This document shows, piece by piece, positions 35,458-43,617 of a stretch of DNA of 64,000 bases (position 1 is its first letter; each line of letters opens with the position of its first letter). The notes under the pieces were generated by a model. It was not told the DNA's origin, did not search any database, and worked only from the letters and a program-made list of their open reading frames with translations. Source of the stretch: CALCNS01 sp937897315 (lineage in GTDB: Bacteria; Bacillota; JAAYKD01); contig DAINOJ010000001.1 in assembly GCA_036744005.1 (NCBI GenBank), positions 124,001 through 188,000 on the forward strand, given 5' to 3'. The translations under genes and the position numbers were made by a program.

Positions 35458-35697
35458 ATGACAAAAGGAATAAACTTACAGGATGCATTTCTAAATGTGG
35501 TTAGAAAAGAAAACATGGGTGTTGCCATATACTTGGTCAATGGCTTTCAGATTCGCGGCTTAGTCCGTGGATTTGATAACTTTACGGTCATTATTGAAGC
35601 GGAAGGGAAACAGCAGTTGGTTTATAAACATGCCATATCGACCATTGCCCCCTTACAACCGTTGCAGTTCTATCAAGCAGCGGATAAAGAAGAATAA
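35458..35697 (+). CDS. hfq: RNA chaperone Hfq
   Basis: A hexameric Sm-like RNA chaperone; it binds small RNAs and mRNA tails. 79 residues. The Sm1 motif covers QDAFLNVVRKENMGVAIYLVNGFQIRG and the Sm2 motif is YKHAIS (56-61). The lysine and histidine in KHAIS form the uridine-binding face in known structures. ATG follows AAAGAGGGGAAGA. Last gene of the miaB-hfq run, directly before a hairpin terminator shared with the opposing transporter gene. Confidence 0.97.
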   Translation: MTKGINLQDAFLNVVRKENMGVAIYLVNGFQIRGLVRGFDNFTVIIEAEGKQQLVYKHAISTIAPLQPLQFYQAADKEE

Positions 35698-35700
35698 AAA

Positions 35701-35736
35701 AATGCCGTCCGCTCCTTTATGGAAGAGGACGGCGTT
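35701..35736. terminator. Bidirectional terminator between hfq and the ECF gene
   Basis: AATGCCGTCC / GGACGGCGTT stem (one G-U pair) with an inner CTCC/GGAA-rich loop, flanked by A-runs and T-rich sequence on the two sides. Confidence 0.75.
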
Positions 35737-35745
35737 CAACTTTTC

Positions 35746-36270
35746 TTATACCCTTTTTAAGACACGTTTTAGAGCGATGGCTACCGGATACGCGATGATA
35801 CCCCCACTAATTACTTGCACAATATTGCCTGGAATACTACTGATGGGTGCAAGAAAATTCCCATAGAGGATCCACTCTGCAAAATAATACCCGGTGATTT
35901 TCAATAATAGCGCCACGAATACTGCACTGCTGTAGCGAACAAGTCCGGAGTTTTTTTCCAGGACTAGGCCACTGAACCAACCCATAAGAGCAACAACAAC
36001 TAAGGTAAAGGGTGCCCAGCTGGTCCATCCTCCGAGAACATCAAAAATGGCCATTCCCAAACCACCGGCGATAGCGGCTTTTCGTTTACCTAAATTCATA
36101 GCAGCAACAAATAATGGAACATTTCCTAAATGTATCAGTCCTCCATTGGCCGCTATGGGTAAGCGGATGTTGATAAACATCGTGAACACCAGGACAAGAG
36201 CGATAAATAATGCAGTAATGACCCAATCATAGACGGAAACAGATGCGCGTGGATTCGTATTTGTTTTCAT
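35746..36270 (-). CDS. ECF transporter substrate-binding S component (COG4720-like)
   Basis: 174 residues with about five or six membrane segments. It is the substrate-specific subunit of an energy-coupling-factor vitamin importer; ATPase and T subunits are not in the window. The stretch GGLIHLGNVPLFVAA followed by AIAGGLGMAIFDVLGG and WAPFTLVV fits the family formerly called DUF1393 (ECF-type riboflavin-transporter-like S component). The vitamin cannot be read from sequence. ATG 36270 is used, after AAGAGGTGAGG; GTG 36282 is a less likely alternative. An operator-like inverted repeat (36299-36317) lies upstream. Confidence 0.85.
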   Translation of the reverse strand: MKTNTNPRASVSVYDWVITALFIALVLVFTMFINIRLPIAANGGLIHLGNVPLFVAAMNLGKRKAAIAGGLGMAIFDVLGGWTSWAPFTLVVVALMGWFSGLVLEKNSGLVRYSSAVFVALLLKITGYYFAEWILYGNFLAPISSIPGNIVQVISGGIIAYPVAIALKRVLKRV

Positions 36271-36298
36271 AACATACCTCACCTCTTTTTGTCTGATT

Positions 36299-36317
36299 GT
36301 AACATAATACTTGTTAC
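36299..36317 (-). promoter_or_regulatory. Operator-like inverted repeat upstream of ECF S component
   Basis: Perfect 6-bp arms GTAACA and TGTTAC around 7 bases. On the minus strand TATTAT, a plausible -10, lies inside it, about 30 bases before the start codon. Location and symmetry suggest repressor control by vitamin supply; the regulator is unknown. Confidence 0.5.
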
Positions 36318-36369
36318 CGCGTGCTGAGGGAATTGGAAAGTTTTAGTCACTGATAGGAGAGGGAGAACG

Positions 36370-37512
36370 TTATTGACAAGGTTCTGGAATATTTCGAACT
36401 AAACAAGCAGCGTGCTGTAGGGTGTGGGATAAGTAACTCATTCTGCCAAGCCAATCCCCGGTTTGCAGGAAAAAACCTGAGGGTCGTGCGTTACATTCCA
36501 ATAATCTAATATTTTGCTGAGAATCAAGGATGAAGTCTACGGAAAATTCAGAAGCATAATAAGGAGATTGATTAAAGAATCGAGATAAGTAATCGGTGAG
36601 ATGCTGAACATTTTGTTCGAACCGTTCGACTTCTTCTATTTCTAATGAGAAGGGAGGGGTCTGGTAAAGGTAGTTTTTTTCACGTCCTGCACTGATGAAG
36701 GGCAGATTTTGAGCACTGTTTACCCTCAGTACATGTGTCGTACGATACCACGTGTTCTTCACTCGTTGCATTAAGCAACGATGCTCGACAAACCGACTGC
36801 TTGTTGGTGTTCTTTGTATTCCCTCCTGCATAATATACTCGTGGTTTTTTGTAGCTCTGTCTAAAGTCGATAACAACATGGTTAAGCTCCCGGATTGGGT
36901 TTCCAAGATTCCATTGCTATCACTAAGTATCCATTGATAAGAGCCAAGATCCTGTTGAATACGGATCAGTCCCCGGGATTCAAAGCCATCGATTGGCTTT
37001 AAAAAAACAGTCTCAAACTGCTGAAGAAAATAGGGTAAACGACTCGATTGCCATGGTTCCGTATATGGTAAAAAAGAAGCAACTTCACTCTTTTGCAGAG
37101 CCATATGAAAGAGCAATTTGTTTCCTACCAACTCGGCAAAAGCATTATTGTTCAAATTCGCGATCCCAAGCTTCTCAAAATGCTCCACCAAGCGAAAACG
37201 TTCTTGGCTTTCTGTTGTATCGGAGGAAACCCCACGCACGTATAACACATTAGGAAAGGGGAAAGTCTCGAACACCCATTCTTGACAACGATTCAGGGTA
37301 TAACCCTGAATCAAGCTATTCTCTAAATCCACTCTATGGGGCATAAAAACAATGACTTTCAATCCATAATTCGGTGCTAACCGTGCCAATTGCTGGAAAT
37401 GATGCCCTTCCAACCCAAAATTCGGAGTCTTATCCGAAACGGCTTGCCCATTATAAAAAATACCAAGAGTCGGTATATTATTCGTATCCATTTGAATCAC
37501 CCACACCATCAT
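36370..37512 (-). CDS. YheC/YheD family ATP-grasp protein (endospore coat-associated)
   Basis: About 380 residues. An ATP-grasp-type protein of the YheC/YheD family, associated with the coat of Bacillus spores, with unknown ligation substrate. Visible: N-terminal Rossmann-like part with GIFYNGQAV, a central NKLLFHMAL.K region, FLKPIDGFESRGLIRI (grasp strand), and the C-terminal metal/ATP site EFSVDFILDSQQNIRLLECNARPSG (last 50 residues). Start is uncertain: ATG 37512 has GGAG 10 bases upstream, ATG 37491 has GGGTGA. Divergent from the HtrA gene with a 116-base gap. Supports a spore-forming host. Confidence 0.82.
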   Translation of the reverse strand: MMVWVIQMDTNNIPTLGIFYNGQAVSDKTPNFGLEGHHFQQLARLAPNYGLKVIVFMPHRVDLENSLIQGYTLNRCQEWVFETFPFPNVLYVRGVSSDTTESQERFRLVEHFEKLGIANLNNNAFAELVGNKLLFHMALQKSEVASFLPYTEPWQSSRLPYFLQQFETVFLKPIDGFESRGLIRIQQDLGSYQWILSDSNGILETQSGSLTMLLSTLDRATKNHEYIMQEGIQRTPTSSRFVEHRCLMQRVKNTWYRTTHVLRVNSAQNLPFISAGREKNYLYQTPPFSLEIEEVERFEQNVQHLTDYLSRFFNQSPYYASEFSVDFILDSQQNIRLLECNARPSGFFLQTGDWLGRMSYLSHTLQHAACLVRNIPEPCQ

Positions 37513-37594
37513 TTCCCTGTTTCTCCAATAGATTCCTCCCTGTGGATTACTTAAAAAAAATGCATGATTTGTTCAATATTTAGCAATAAATCTG

Positions 37595-37603
37595 TGTTAT
37601 AAT
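37595..37603 (+). promoter_or_regulatory. Extended -10 promoter of htrA-type gene
   Basis: TGT followed directly by TATAAT (37598-37603), 25 bases before the start codon. No good -35 at 16-18 bases, so it is probably an extended -10 promoter. Confidence 0.6.
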
Positions 37604-37628
37604 GATAAAAGAAAAAGGAGGAATGGTT

Positions 37629-39011
37629 ATGGCAGAATGGAAAGAAATCGAGTCAAAAGAGTTGGAAAGTCCCCCTCTTATTGTTGAGGAAGTAGAAGAG
37701 ATTCTTTCTGAACCCGCCGAAAGCACTCATCCCAAAGAGGTTAGGGGGCCTTCTCGACCATTTTCTTTTAGTGTGAAACAGGGTATTGCTGTTCTGTTGA
37801 TTTGCTCATTATTGTCAGGGATGGCAGGTGCAGGTGTAGTTTATTATGGATTGTTCCTAGCTAGAACGAAACAGGTAACATCTTCGGAGTTCATCCCACA
37901 GTCTTCGCAAGCACTACTGTTAAAAGATCATGAAATATGGCTGGAATCGGAGAGCAATACGATTGCAGTAGTGAATAAATCCATTGGAAGTGTTGTTCAA
38001 GTATTGGTTAGTAAAACGCAGGATTTTGATTTGGGTGGCTTAGCTGGACTTTTGTTTCCTAACCAAGGACAAGAAAAGCCGGAGATTCAGGGAAATGGTA
38101 CCGGCTTTGTTTTCCGTTCCGATGGATTAATTTTGACAAATTATCATGTCATAGAAGGCATGGATGCGATTCAAGTGATATTACAAAATGGTAAATCATT
38201 TGAGGCATCCGTCATGGGAAGCGATAAGTTCAACGACATAGCAGTTTTGAAAATTGATGCAGCAAACGAAACTTTGCTACCATTACCTTTAGCAGATAGC
38301 TCACAGTTACAAGTTGGACAAAAAGCGATTGCCATCGGTTGTCCTTTGGCATCTAGCAACTCTGAGCTGGGACTAAATCGTTCTCCTACCGTTTCTGAAG
38401 GAATCATCAGTGCACTTGATCGATCTTATCCCATCACCGCCAGTAATGGAAATGAGTACACCATAGAGAACCTCATTCAAACCAGTGCAAGCATCAACCA
38501 GGGCAGTTCAGGAGGGCCTTTGTTGAATTCGGCTGGGGAGGTCATTGGTGTAACCAGCGCTGGGATCCTCTCTGCAGATGGGATTGGGTTTGCGATACCA
38601 TCTACGACTGTGTACAAAGTAGCAACGGCAATCTTGGAAGGGAAAACGATTGGTAAAGCCTTACTGGGTGTGCAATCCCTTTCTTTAAATATTTTGAAAG
38701 AAAGTTTGGGTGAAGATTATGATTTACTGGGATTGCCCGTAGATAAAGGTTCTATGATCGTCTCAGTAACACCAGGCAGCGCAGCAGAGAAAGCCGGGTT
38801 GAAAGGTTCCACGGAAGAGGTTTTGGTTGGAGAAGATACAGTTTCGGTGGGGGGAGATATTATCATTCGTTTAAATGGTACTATCATTGTGGGTGATAAC
38901 ATTGTCTCAGAAATCAGAAAGTATAATCCCGGAGATACCATAGTCCTTACCATTCTGCGAGGAGATCAAACTTTGGAGGTTACAGTGGTATTAGACGCTT
39001 TAACAGAATAA
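37629..39011 (+). CDS. HtrA/DegP-type membrane-anchored serine protease with PDZ domain
   Basis: 460 residues. A cytoplasmic acidic N-terminus of about 50 residues, one membrane segment (about 52-78), then an extracellular trypsin-like protease with the full triad: His163 (TNYHVIEG), Asp193 (NDIAVLK) and Ser274 (QGSSGGPL), then a C-terminal PDZ domain (from about 345). This is the S1C HtrA family, which degrades or refolds damaged exported proteins. Start ATG 37629 is preferred; ATG 37623 is too close to AAGGAGG. Followed by its own terminator. Confidence 0.93.
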   Translation: MAEWKEIESKELESPPLIVEEVEEILSEPAESTHPKEVRGPSRPFSFSVKQGIAVLLICSLLSGMAGAGVVYYGLFLARTKQVTSSEFIPQSSQALLLKDHEIWLESESNTIAVVNKSIGSVVQVLVSKTQDFDLGGLAGLLFPNQGQEKPEIQGNGTGFVFRSDGLILTNYHVIEGMDAIQVILQNGKSFEASVMGSDKFNDIAVLKIDAANETLLPLPLADSSQLQVGQKAIAIGCPLASSNSELGLNRSPTVSEGIISALDRSYPITASNGNEYTIENLIQTSASINQGSSGGPLLNSAGEVIGVTSAGILSADGIGFAIPSTTVYKVATAILEGKTIGKALLGVQSLSLNILKESLGEDYDLLGLPVDKGSMIVSVTPGSAAEKAGLKGSTEEVLVGEDTVSVGGDIIIRLNGTIIVGDNIVSEIRKYNPGDTIVLTILRGDQTLEVTVVLDALTE

Positions 39012-39017
39012 AAGTTG

Positions 39018-39047
39018 GAAGTGCCATTGAGGCACTTCATTTTTTTG
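39018..39047 (+). terminator. Rho-independent terminator after htrA-type gene
   Basis: GAAGTGCC / GGCACTTC with a 5-base loop followed by ATTTTTTT. Confidence 0.92.
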
Positions 39048-39057
39048 GAGGATATTT

Positions 39058-39135
39058 ATGAAACGAATCGAATCTCTAATTGATTTAGGTTGGAAGGGGA
39101 ACAAACAATGCGACTACGTAGGTTTAGTTGGATGA
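39058..39135 (+). CDS. Possible 25-aa leader ORF overlapping the carboxypeptidase start
   Basis: An ATG with a very good GGAGG at 5 bases opens a 25-codon frame (MKRIESLIDLGW...) that runs past the carboxypeptidase ATG at 39108 in another frame and stops 25 bases inside that gene. The carboxypeptidase has only the weaker GAAGGGGA site. Such overlap can couple translation of the second frame to the first. No homology is recognised; it could also be chance. Confidence 0.4.
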   Translation: MKRIESLIDLGWKGNKQCDYVGLVG

Positions 39136-40241
39136 TCACCATAATTATATTACTGTATCCACGAGCACTCGCACTTCCCATGGAAATCAACTTAAACGGC
39201 AATCAAACAGCGATAGTAATGGACGCAGATAGTAGAGAGGTCTATTGGGATAAAAGCTCCCATCAGGTGATGTATCCGGCTAGTACAACGAAAGTATTAA
39301 CTGCAATTGTTGTTTTGGAGAATGCGAAATTAGAGGATATGGTTACGGTAAGTGACCATGCTATTGACAGTATTATTGGTAGCACGATGTGGTTGGAGTA
39401 TGGAGAATCACAAACAGTGGAAAACTTGCTATATGGGTTGCTCATGGTTTCGGCTAACGATGCCGCGGTGGCCTTAGCCGAGTATGTAAGTGGCAGTGTA
39501 GAAGCCTTCGCTGAAAAAATGAATGAAAAAGCGATGGAGTTAGGTGCAACACATAGTCACTTTAGCAATCCTCATGGGCTTCACGAACCAGATCATTATT
39601 CCACGGCTTATGATATGGCGATCATATTTAGCGATGCACTGAAGCATCCGGAGTTCCTTCGAATTGCCAACACTTCCTTCGTCTCCATGCCATGGCATGG
39701 TAAAACAGAGCCAAGGGAGATATATCATGCGACTCTGCAAGCATTACCTTATCCTTGGGTTATTGCTAACAAAAATGGGTATACGGATGAAGCAGGACAA
39801 ACGTTGGTGTATGGGGCTCAGAAAGACAGCACACGTTTTGTTGCAGTGATAATGAACAGTCAAGATATTTGGAATGAGATGGATTATGTGCTGAACATAG
39901 CATATGAAGCAATTAATCGTAGTATCTTGATTCAGAAGGGTACCGATCTTGAATTCGGAACGAGCAAATGGAAGATGGCAGATGATCTGACAGTAGTTAC
40001 AGGCCAATCGTTAAATCAAGATAAAAATTACCTTTTAAAGCTGGATCCGGTTTCATCTCGATTGAAACTGGAGTGGCGTGAAACGATGATTGCTGAAGAA
40101 TCAATACAGAAGACAAGTTCATTGGAAGAGGTATGGTATGAAAGTCCGTGGGTTTTCTGGATTCCTTGGCTTGTTATACCCTGCTGGATTTCCTTTTTTA
40201 GGGCAATGCTTCGAGCGAAAAGCAAACAAAGAAACCGATAA
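39108..40241 (+). CDS. D-alanyl-D-alanine carboxypeptidase (PBP5/DacF type)
   Basis: Trims the terminal D-Ala of peptidoglycan stem peptides outside the membrane. 377 residues: an N-terminal signal peptide (hydrophobic TIIILLYPRALA), the transpeptidase-like core with catalytic STTK (Ser59-Lys62) and SAN (115-117), and a C-terminal membrane anchor near 350-367. The third motif, normally KTG, reads KNG (212-214), a clear deviation in an active-site motif. ATG 39108 is used with GAAGGGGA upstream. Followed by the gerM-like lipoprotein gene, and together with it suggests a spore envelope role (dacF-like), though a vegetative role is possible. Confidence 0.88.
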   Translation: MRLRRFSWMITIIILLYPRALALPMEINLNGNQTAIVMDADSREVYWDKSSHQVMYPASTTKVLTAIVVLENAKLEDMVTVSDHAIDSIIGSTMWLEYGESQTVENLLYGLLMVSANDAAVALAEYVSGSVEAFAEKMNEKAMELGATHSHFSNPHGLHEPDHYSTAYDMAIIFSDALKHPEFLRIANTSFVSMPWHGKTEPREIYHATLQALPYPWVIANKNGYTDEAGQTLVYGAQKDSTRFVAVIMNSQDIWNEMDYVLNIAYEAINRSILIQKGTDLEFGTSKWKMADDLTVVTGQSLNQDKNYLLKLDPVSSRLKLEWRETMIAEESIQKTSSLEEVWYESPWVFWIPWLVIPCWISFFRAMLRAKSKQRNR

Positions 40242-40263
40242 AGTTGAAAGGATGGTGAAGCAT

Positions 40264-41289
40264 ATGAAAAAGTGGCTACTCGTGTTACTGATGGTTACGA
40301 TGAGCGCTTGTCATATGATGCAGGAGAATCCGACCTCTAATTTGCCATCTACTTCTCAACCAAATATGGAGAATGTTATTCCCTACAAAATCAATGAGAA
40401 TCCTGATTTTGGCACTTCTTATGTTTATTACAATCTTTTTACCAATGGAACACGATTTTGGTACTACTCGATGACTGGAACCTCAGACCAAAAGCTCCCG
40501 TTGCATGTTCAAGCTCTGAATCGAACTTTGTTCGCTATCTGTACAGCAATCCAAGTGGCTCCGATAGAAATAGACCAGATTCCCATTCGTGCTGGAGTTG
40601 CTGAGGTCAATCTTCCTGATGCGTTTACCTTAATACTACCTTCTTTCAATGCTGTTCGCAGTGTGGGAGATGCTTTAGTGATGACACTCACAGAGTTTCC
40701 TGAAATCCAACGAGTTCAGTTTCTCATAGATGGAAAGAATAGTAATTTTTTATCCAGAAACAGTGCTCAGTATGAGATCAATTTGCCAGTCAGTCGACCT
40801 GTTTGGCCAAATGAGGAGAGCAGCAAGCAAGAAAGCAAAACGATTGTATATTGGTGTATTCCAACAACTTCGTATTTAGTACCTATTACAGTTCGCTTAC
40901 CACATTCGGAAAATGTGAGTGAACAAGCGCTGTCGATTCTGCGCCAAGGTCCTCTGTTCTATGCCTCCCAGTTTACACCTTCTGTCGAGTTAATACTATC
41001 GCCGCAGGATGATTTACGTCAACCTATTCCGATTCGTAGCTTTTCAGTCTTCCATCGTGTAGCGTTTGTGGACTTAGATTGCTCCGCACAAGATACAGTC
41101 TACTGCGATGAGGAGTTCTCAACTGCACTTAGAGCGGTTGTGCAAACGCTGACAGAGAGTGGAGAAATTGATAAGGTCCAATTTATGTTTCGAGGGAAAC
41201 GGATGGCAATGGTAGTGGACGATATAAACCTTGGGGATCCGGTGACACGTTTCTTATTTATCAACAAAGCGAATCTAGATGTATCGTAA
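40264..41289 (+). CDS. gerM: GerM-domain sporulation lipoprotein
   Basis: 341 residues beginning with a lipoprotein signal (MKKWLLVLLMVTMSAC; lipid-anchored Cys16), then two GerMN domains, about 90-165 and 205-325, both with the pattern VRSVGDALVMTLTEF / EFSTALRAVVQTLTE. GerM in Bacillus is needed for sporulation and germination, in the channel between mother cell and forespore. ATG 40264 follows AAAGGATGGTG; the open frame upstream overlaps the carboxypeptidase and is not used. The order gerM-rph-rdgB matches Bacillus, apart from an inserted marR. Confidence 0.88.
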   Translation: MKKWLLVLLMVTMSACHMMQENPTSNLPSTSQPNMENVIPYKINENPDFGTSYVYYNLFTNGTRFWYYSMTGTSDQKLPLHVQALNRTLFAICTAIQVAPIEIDQIPIRAGVAEVNLPDAFTLILPSFNAVRSVGDALVMTLTEFPEIQRVQFLIDGKNSNFLSRNSAQYEINLPVSRPVWPNEESSKQESKTIVYWCIPTTSYLVPITVRLPHSENVSEQALSILRQGPLFYASQFTPSVELILSPQDDLRQPIPIRSFSVFHRVAFVDLDCSAQDTVYCDEEFSTALRAVVQTLTESGEIDKVQFMFRGKRMAMVVDDINLGDPVTRFLFINKANLDVS

Positions 41290-41338
41290 TTCGGAAGTTT
41301 TTGTAGTCAAAATTTTTTGGCAGAAAGGGTAAAAAGGG

Positions 41339-41367
41339 TAGACAGAAACCGACTAAAGATGTATAAT
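41339..41367 (+). promoter_or_regulatory. Promoter of marR-rph-rdgB
   Basis: TAGACA (5/6 match to the -35), a 17-base spacer and a consensus TATAAT (41362-41367), 30 bases before marR. Confidence 0.8.
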
Positions 41368-41396
41368 TTTGTTATCAAGTGTTAGGAGTGAAGGAT

Positions 41397-41849
41397 ATGA
41401 ATCAAGAATATAATGTGACCGAGTATGTCGGAGAGTTGGAATGGTTATTAAGACATGTCAGTGCAGTGATTCGTAAGCGTGGTCGTGAGATTTTGGCGGA
41501 TTTTAATATCACACCACCGCAGTTGACCGCACTTCAGGTTTTGCAAAGAAATGGCAATATCACAATTGGAGAACTCGGCGAAAAGATGTATTTAGCATAT
41601 AGCACTGCAACCGATTTGATTGATCGTATGGAGCGAAATGAACTTGTCCAACGCATTCGAGACAACAATGATCGAAGAGTTGTTCGCCTGCAAATACTAG
41701 ATAAAGGCGAAAAATTGGTAGACGAAGTCATTGCCCGTCGTAAACAATATTTGGCTGGGATTTTGGTTGAAGTCAATGAAGAGGACCGTATGCATTTACT
41801 AGAGTCTTTAAAACGCCTTGATGAGATTATGAAAGCAGATGTGGAGTAA
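41397..41849 (+). CDS. MarR family transcriptional regulator
   Basis: 150 residues, a winged helix DNA-binding dimer. Typical elements: the recognition region LTALQVLQRNGNITIGELGEKMYLAYSTATDLIDR around 43-80, and the wing with RDNNDRRVVRLQILDKGEKL. Its ligand and targets are unknown. ATG 41397 follows GGAGTGAAGGA, just after the 41339 promoter, and it heads the marR-rph-rdgB unit with a 5-base gap to rph. No clean palindrome is visible at the promoter. Confidence 0.9.
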   Translation: MNQEYNVTEYVGELEWLLRHVSAVIRKRGREILADFNITPPQLTALQVLQRNGNITIGELGEKMYLAYSTATDLIDRMERNELVQRIRDNNDRRVVRLQILDKGEKLVDEVIARRKQYLAGILVEVNEEDRMHLLESLKRLDEIMKADVE

Positions 41850-41854
41850 GAGAC

Positions 41855-42577
41855 ATGAGAATTGATGGACGATCCCATGACGAGTTACGTCCAATTCGTT
41901 TCATAATAGGTTGCAACCGTTATGCCGAGGGCTCGGTTGAAGTTCAAAGTGGAAATACCATTGTTCATGTGACAGCTTCTGTGGAGGAGCGGGTTCCACC
42001 CTTTTTACGCAGTAGCGGAAAGGGCTGGGTGACTGCTGAGTATAGTATGTTGCCACGTGCCACCGAAACACGAAATCAACGTGAGGGTAGAGGGTCTGCT
42101 GGTGTTGGAGGAAGAACTCATGAGATTCAGCGGTTAATCGGAAGATCTTTACGAGCTGTTTGTGATTTGACCGTGTTGGGTGAAAGGACAATCACCTTAG
42201 ATTGTGATGTTCTTCAAGCAGATGGCGGAACCAGAACCGCTGCGATTTCAGCAGCATGGGTCGCCTTGCAACTGGCATGTTATACTCTTATGAAGAAGCA
42301 ATTGATTCAAATAAACCCAATAAAGAAGCAACTGGCAGCGATTAGTGTTGGAAAGCTAAACGAAGAAGTACTTCTCGATTTGTGTTATCAGGAAGACTCT
42401 GCTGCAGAAGTGGACATGAATGTAGTGATGACCGATGAAGGAGCTTTTGTCGAAGTTCAAGCAACCGGTGAAGAAGCAACTTTTACGAAAGTCCAAATGA
42501 AGGATATGTTGGATGTCGCCGAAAAGGGGATACGAGAGATTTTCCTATTGCAATTAGAAGCATTACGACGATCATAA
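41855..42577 (+). CDS. rph: Ribonuclease PH
   Basis: Phosphate-dependent 3' exonuclease that trims the ends of tRNA precursors; note the tRNA cluster only 0.8 kb downstream. 240 residues. Motifs: MRIDGRSHDELRPI at the N terminus, EYSMLPRAT, GRTHEIQRLIGRSLRAV and DCDVLQADGGTRTAAIS, which holds the catalytic and phosphate-binding residues. Follows marR by 5 bases and precedes rdgB by 16 bases. Confidence 0.96.
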   Translation: MRIDGRSHDELRPIRFIIGCNRYAEGSVEVQSGNTIVHVTASVEERVPPFLRSSGKGWVTAEYSMLPRATETRNQREGRGSAGVGGRTHEIQRLIGRSLRAVCDLTVLGERTITLDCDVLQADGGTRTAAISAAWVALQLACYTLMKKQLIQINPIKKQLAAISVGKLNEEVLLDLCYQEDSAAEVDMNVVMTDEGAFVEVQATGEEATFTKVQMKDMLDVAEKGIREIFLLQLEALRRS

Positions 42578-42593
42578 TGAAGCGAGGTTCTAT

Positions 42594-43217
42594 ATGCAGG
42601 TCATTATTTTAGCGACTGGAAACCCTGGAAAAGTAGCCGAATTTAGAGTATTGGTTTCTCATCTACCTGTGGAAATGAGAACCGCTAAAGAAGTCGGTTA
42701 TCATCAGGATATTGAAGAAACAGGGAAGAGTTTTGCGGAAAACGCCATTATTAAAGCGGAAGCATTGGCAGAGTTTACTGGTTTGTGGGCAATCGCCGAT
42801 GATTCCGGGATTGTGGTACCTTCTCTGAACAACGAACCGGGTGTCTACTCGGCACGTTATGCTGGAGAGCATGCTACAGATGCTGAAAACAATCAAAAAT
42901 TACTTCGGAGATTAGACAATTCAGAGGAGTGGGAACGTCGGGCATATTTTGTTTCTGAGATTGCCTTAGCTCGGCCGGGCTTGCCAACTGAGACATTTCG
43001 TGGAGAGTGTGAGGGGATCATTCTAAGAGAAGCAAGGGGTACTGGCGGATTCGGTTATGATCCTCTTTTTCTAGTGCCCGAGTTCCAGCTTACTTATGCT
43101 CAGTTACCCATGGAGATCAAGAACCGAATCAGCCATCGTGGAAAAGCAATGGATTTATGTGCAAAAAGAATGGAAGAATTGTTGCATGTAACCGAATCCG
43201 CTGAATCCATAAAATGA
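42594..43217 (+). CDS. rdgB: XTP/dITP diphosphatase (non-canonical purine NTP pyrophosphatase)
   Basis: Removes XTP, ITP and dITP from the nucleotide pool by hydrolysis to the monophosphate. 207 residues of the HAM1/RdgB family: ATGNPGKVAEF at the N terminus (phosphate loop), AIADDSGIVVP, YAGEHATD, GFGYDPLF and SHRGKAM at the C terminus. The same partner order rph-rdgB is seen in Bacillus (rph-ysnA). ATG 42594 follows GCGAGG. The tRNA promoter lies 35 bases after its stop. Confidence 0.95.
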   Translation: MQVIILATGNPGKVAEFRVLVSHLPVEMRTAKEVGYHQDIEETGKSFAENAIIKAEALAEFTGLWAIADDSGIVVPSLNNEPGVYSARYAGEHATDAENNQKLLRRLDNSEEWERRAYFVSEIALARPGLPTETFRGECEGIILREARGTGGFGYDPLFLVPEFQLTYAQLPMEIKNRISHRGKAMDLCAKRMEELLHVTESAESIK

Positions 43218-43252
43218 TAATAAAATCCTCAAAAAAAATCGTGTGAGGTGGG

Positions 43253-43281
43253 TTTACAAATCCTAACCACTGTGTTATATT
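43253..43281 (+). promoter_or_regulatory. Promoter of the tRNA cluster
   Basis: TTTACA, a 17-base spacer and TATATT (43276-43281) with TGT giving an extended -10. It precedes the first tRNA by about 60 bases. Confidence 0.75.
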
Positions 43282-43344
43282 ATGTGAGCACCCGAAGTCA
43301 ACAAAACTTGGCCCGAGTGCACTGGTAGTCCGAAGAATTCGTTT

Positions 43345-43421
43345 CGGGACGTAGCGCAGTTTGGTAGCGCGTCTGGCTTGGGACCAGAAGGCCGGGGGTT
43401 CGAATCCCTCCGTCCCGACCA
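43345..43421 (+). tRNA. tRNA-Pro (UGG)
   Basis: 77 bases with encoded CCA. Acceptor CGGGACG pairs fully with CGTCCCG; anticodon TGG at 43379-43381 in the loop CTTGGGA; GGTTCGAATC T-arm present. Reads all CCN with wobble, CCA best. Confidence 0.97.
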
Positions 43422-43447
43422 AAGTCGATGCATTGGACACGGAATGA

Positions 43448-43523
43448 GCGCCTGTAGCTCAGGGGATAGAGCAACGGACTTCTAATCCGTGTGCCGTAGG
43501 TTCGATTCCTACCAGGCGCGCCA
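43448..43523 (+). tRNA. tRNA-Arg (UCU)
   Basis: 76 bases with encoded CCA. Acceptor GCGCCTG pairs with CAGGCGC; anticodon TCT at 43481-43483, reading AGA and AGG. Confidence 0.97.
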
Positions 43524-43530
43524 TATTTAT

Positions 43531-43608
43531 GGTGGGTGTAGCTCAGTTGGTTAGAGCACTAGATTGTGGCTCTAGGGGTCGTGGGTTCGAATCCCGTCAT
43601 CCACCCCA
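43531..43608 (+). tRNA. tRNA-His (GUG)
   Basis: Includes the extra 5' G at 43531 that pairs with discriminator C73, a histidine tRNA hallmark. Acceptor GTGGGTG pairs with CATCCAC (one G-U); anticodon GTG at 43566-43568; encoded CCA. Confidence 0.96.
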
Positions 43609-43617
43609 TTATCTTAT

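Noticed and set aside
43129..43440. 103-codon minus-strand frame across the tRNA-Pro gene
   Set aside because: Its sequence (GTEGFEPPAF, ATKLRY) is the well-known false protein read from the antisense strand of tRNA genes.
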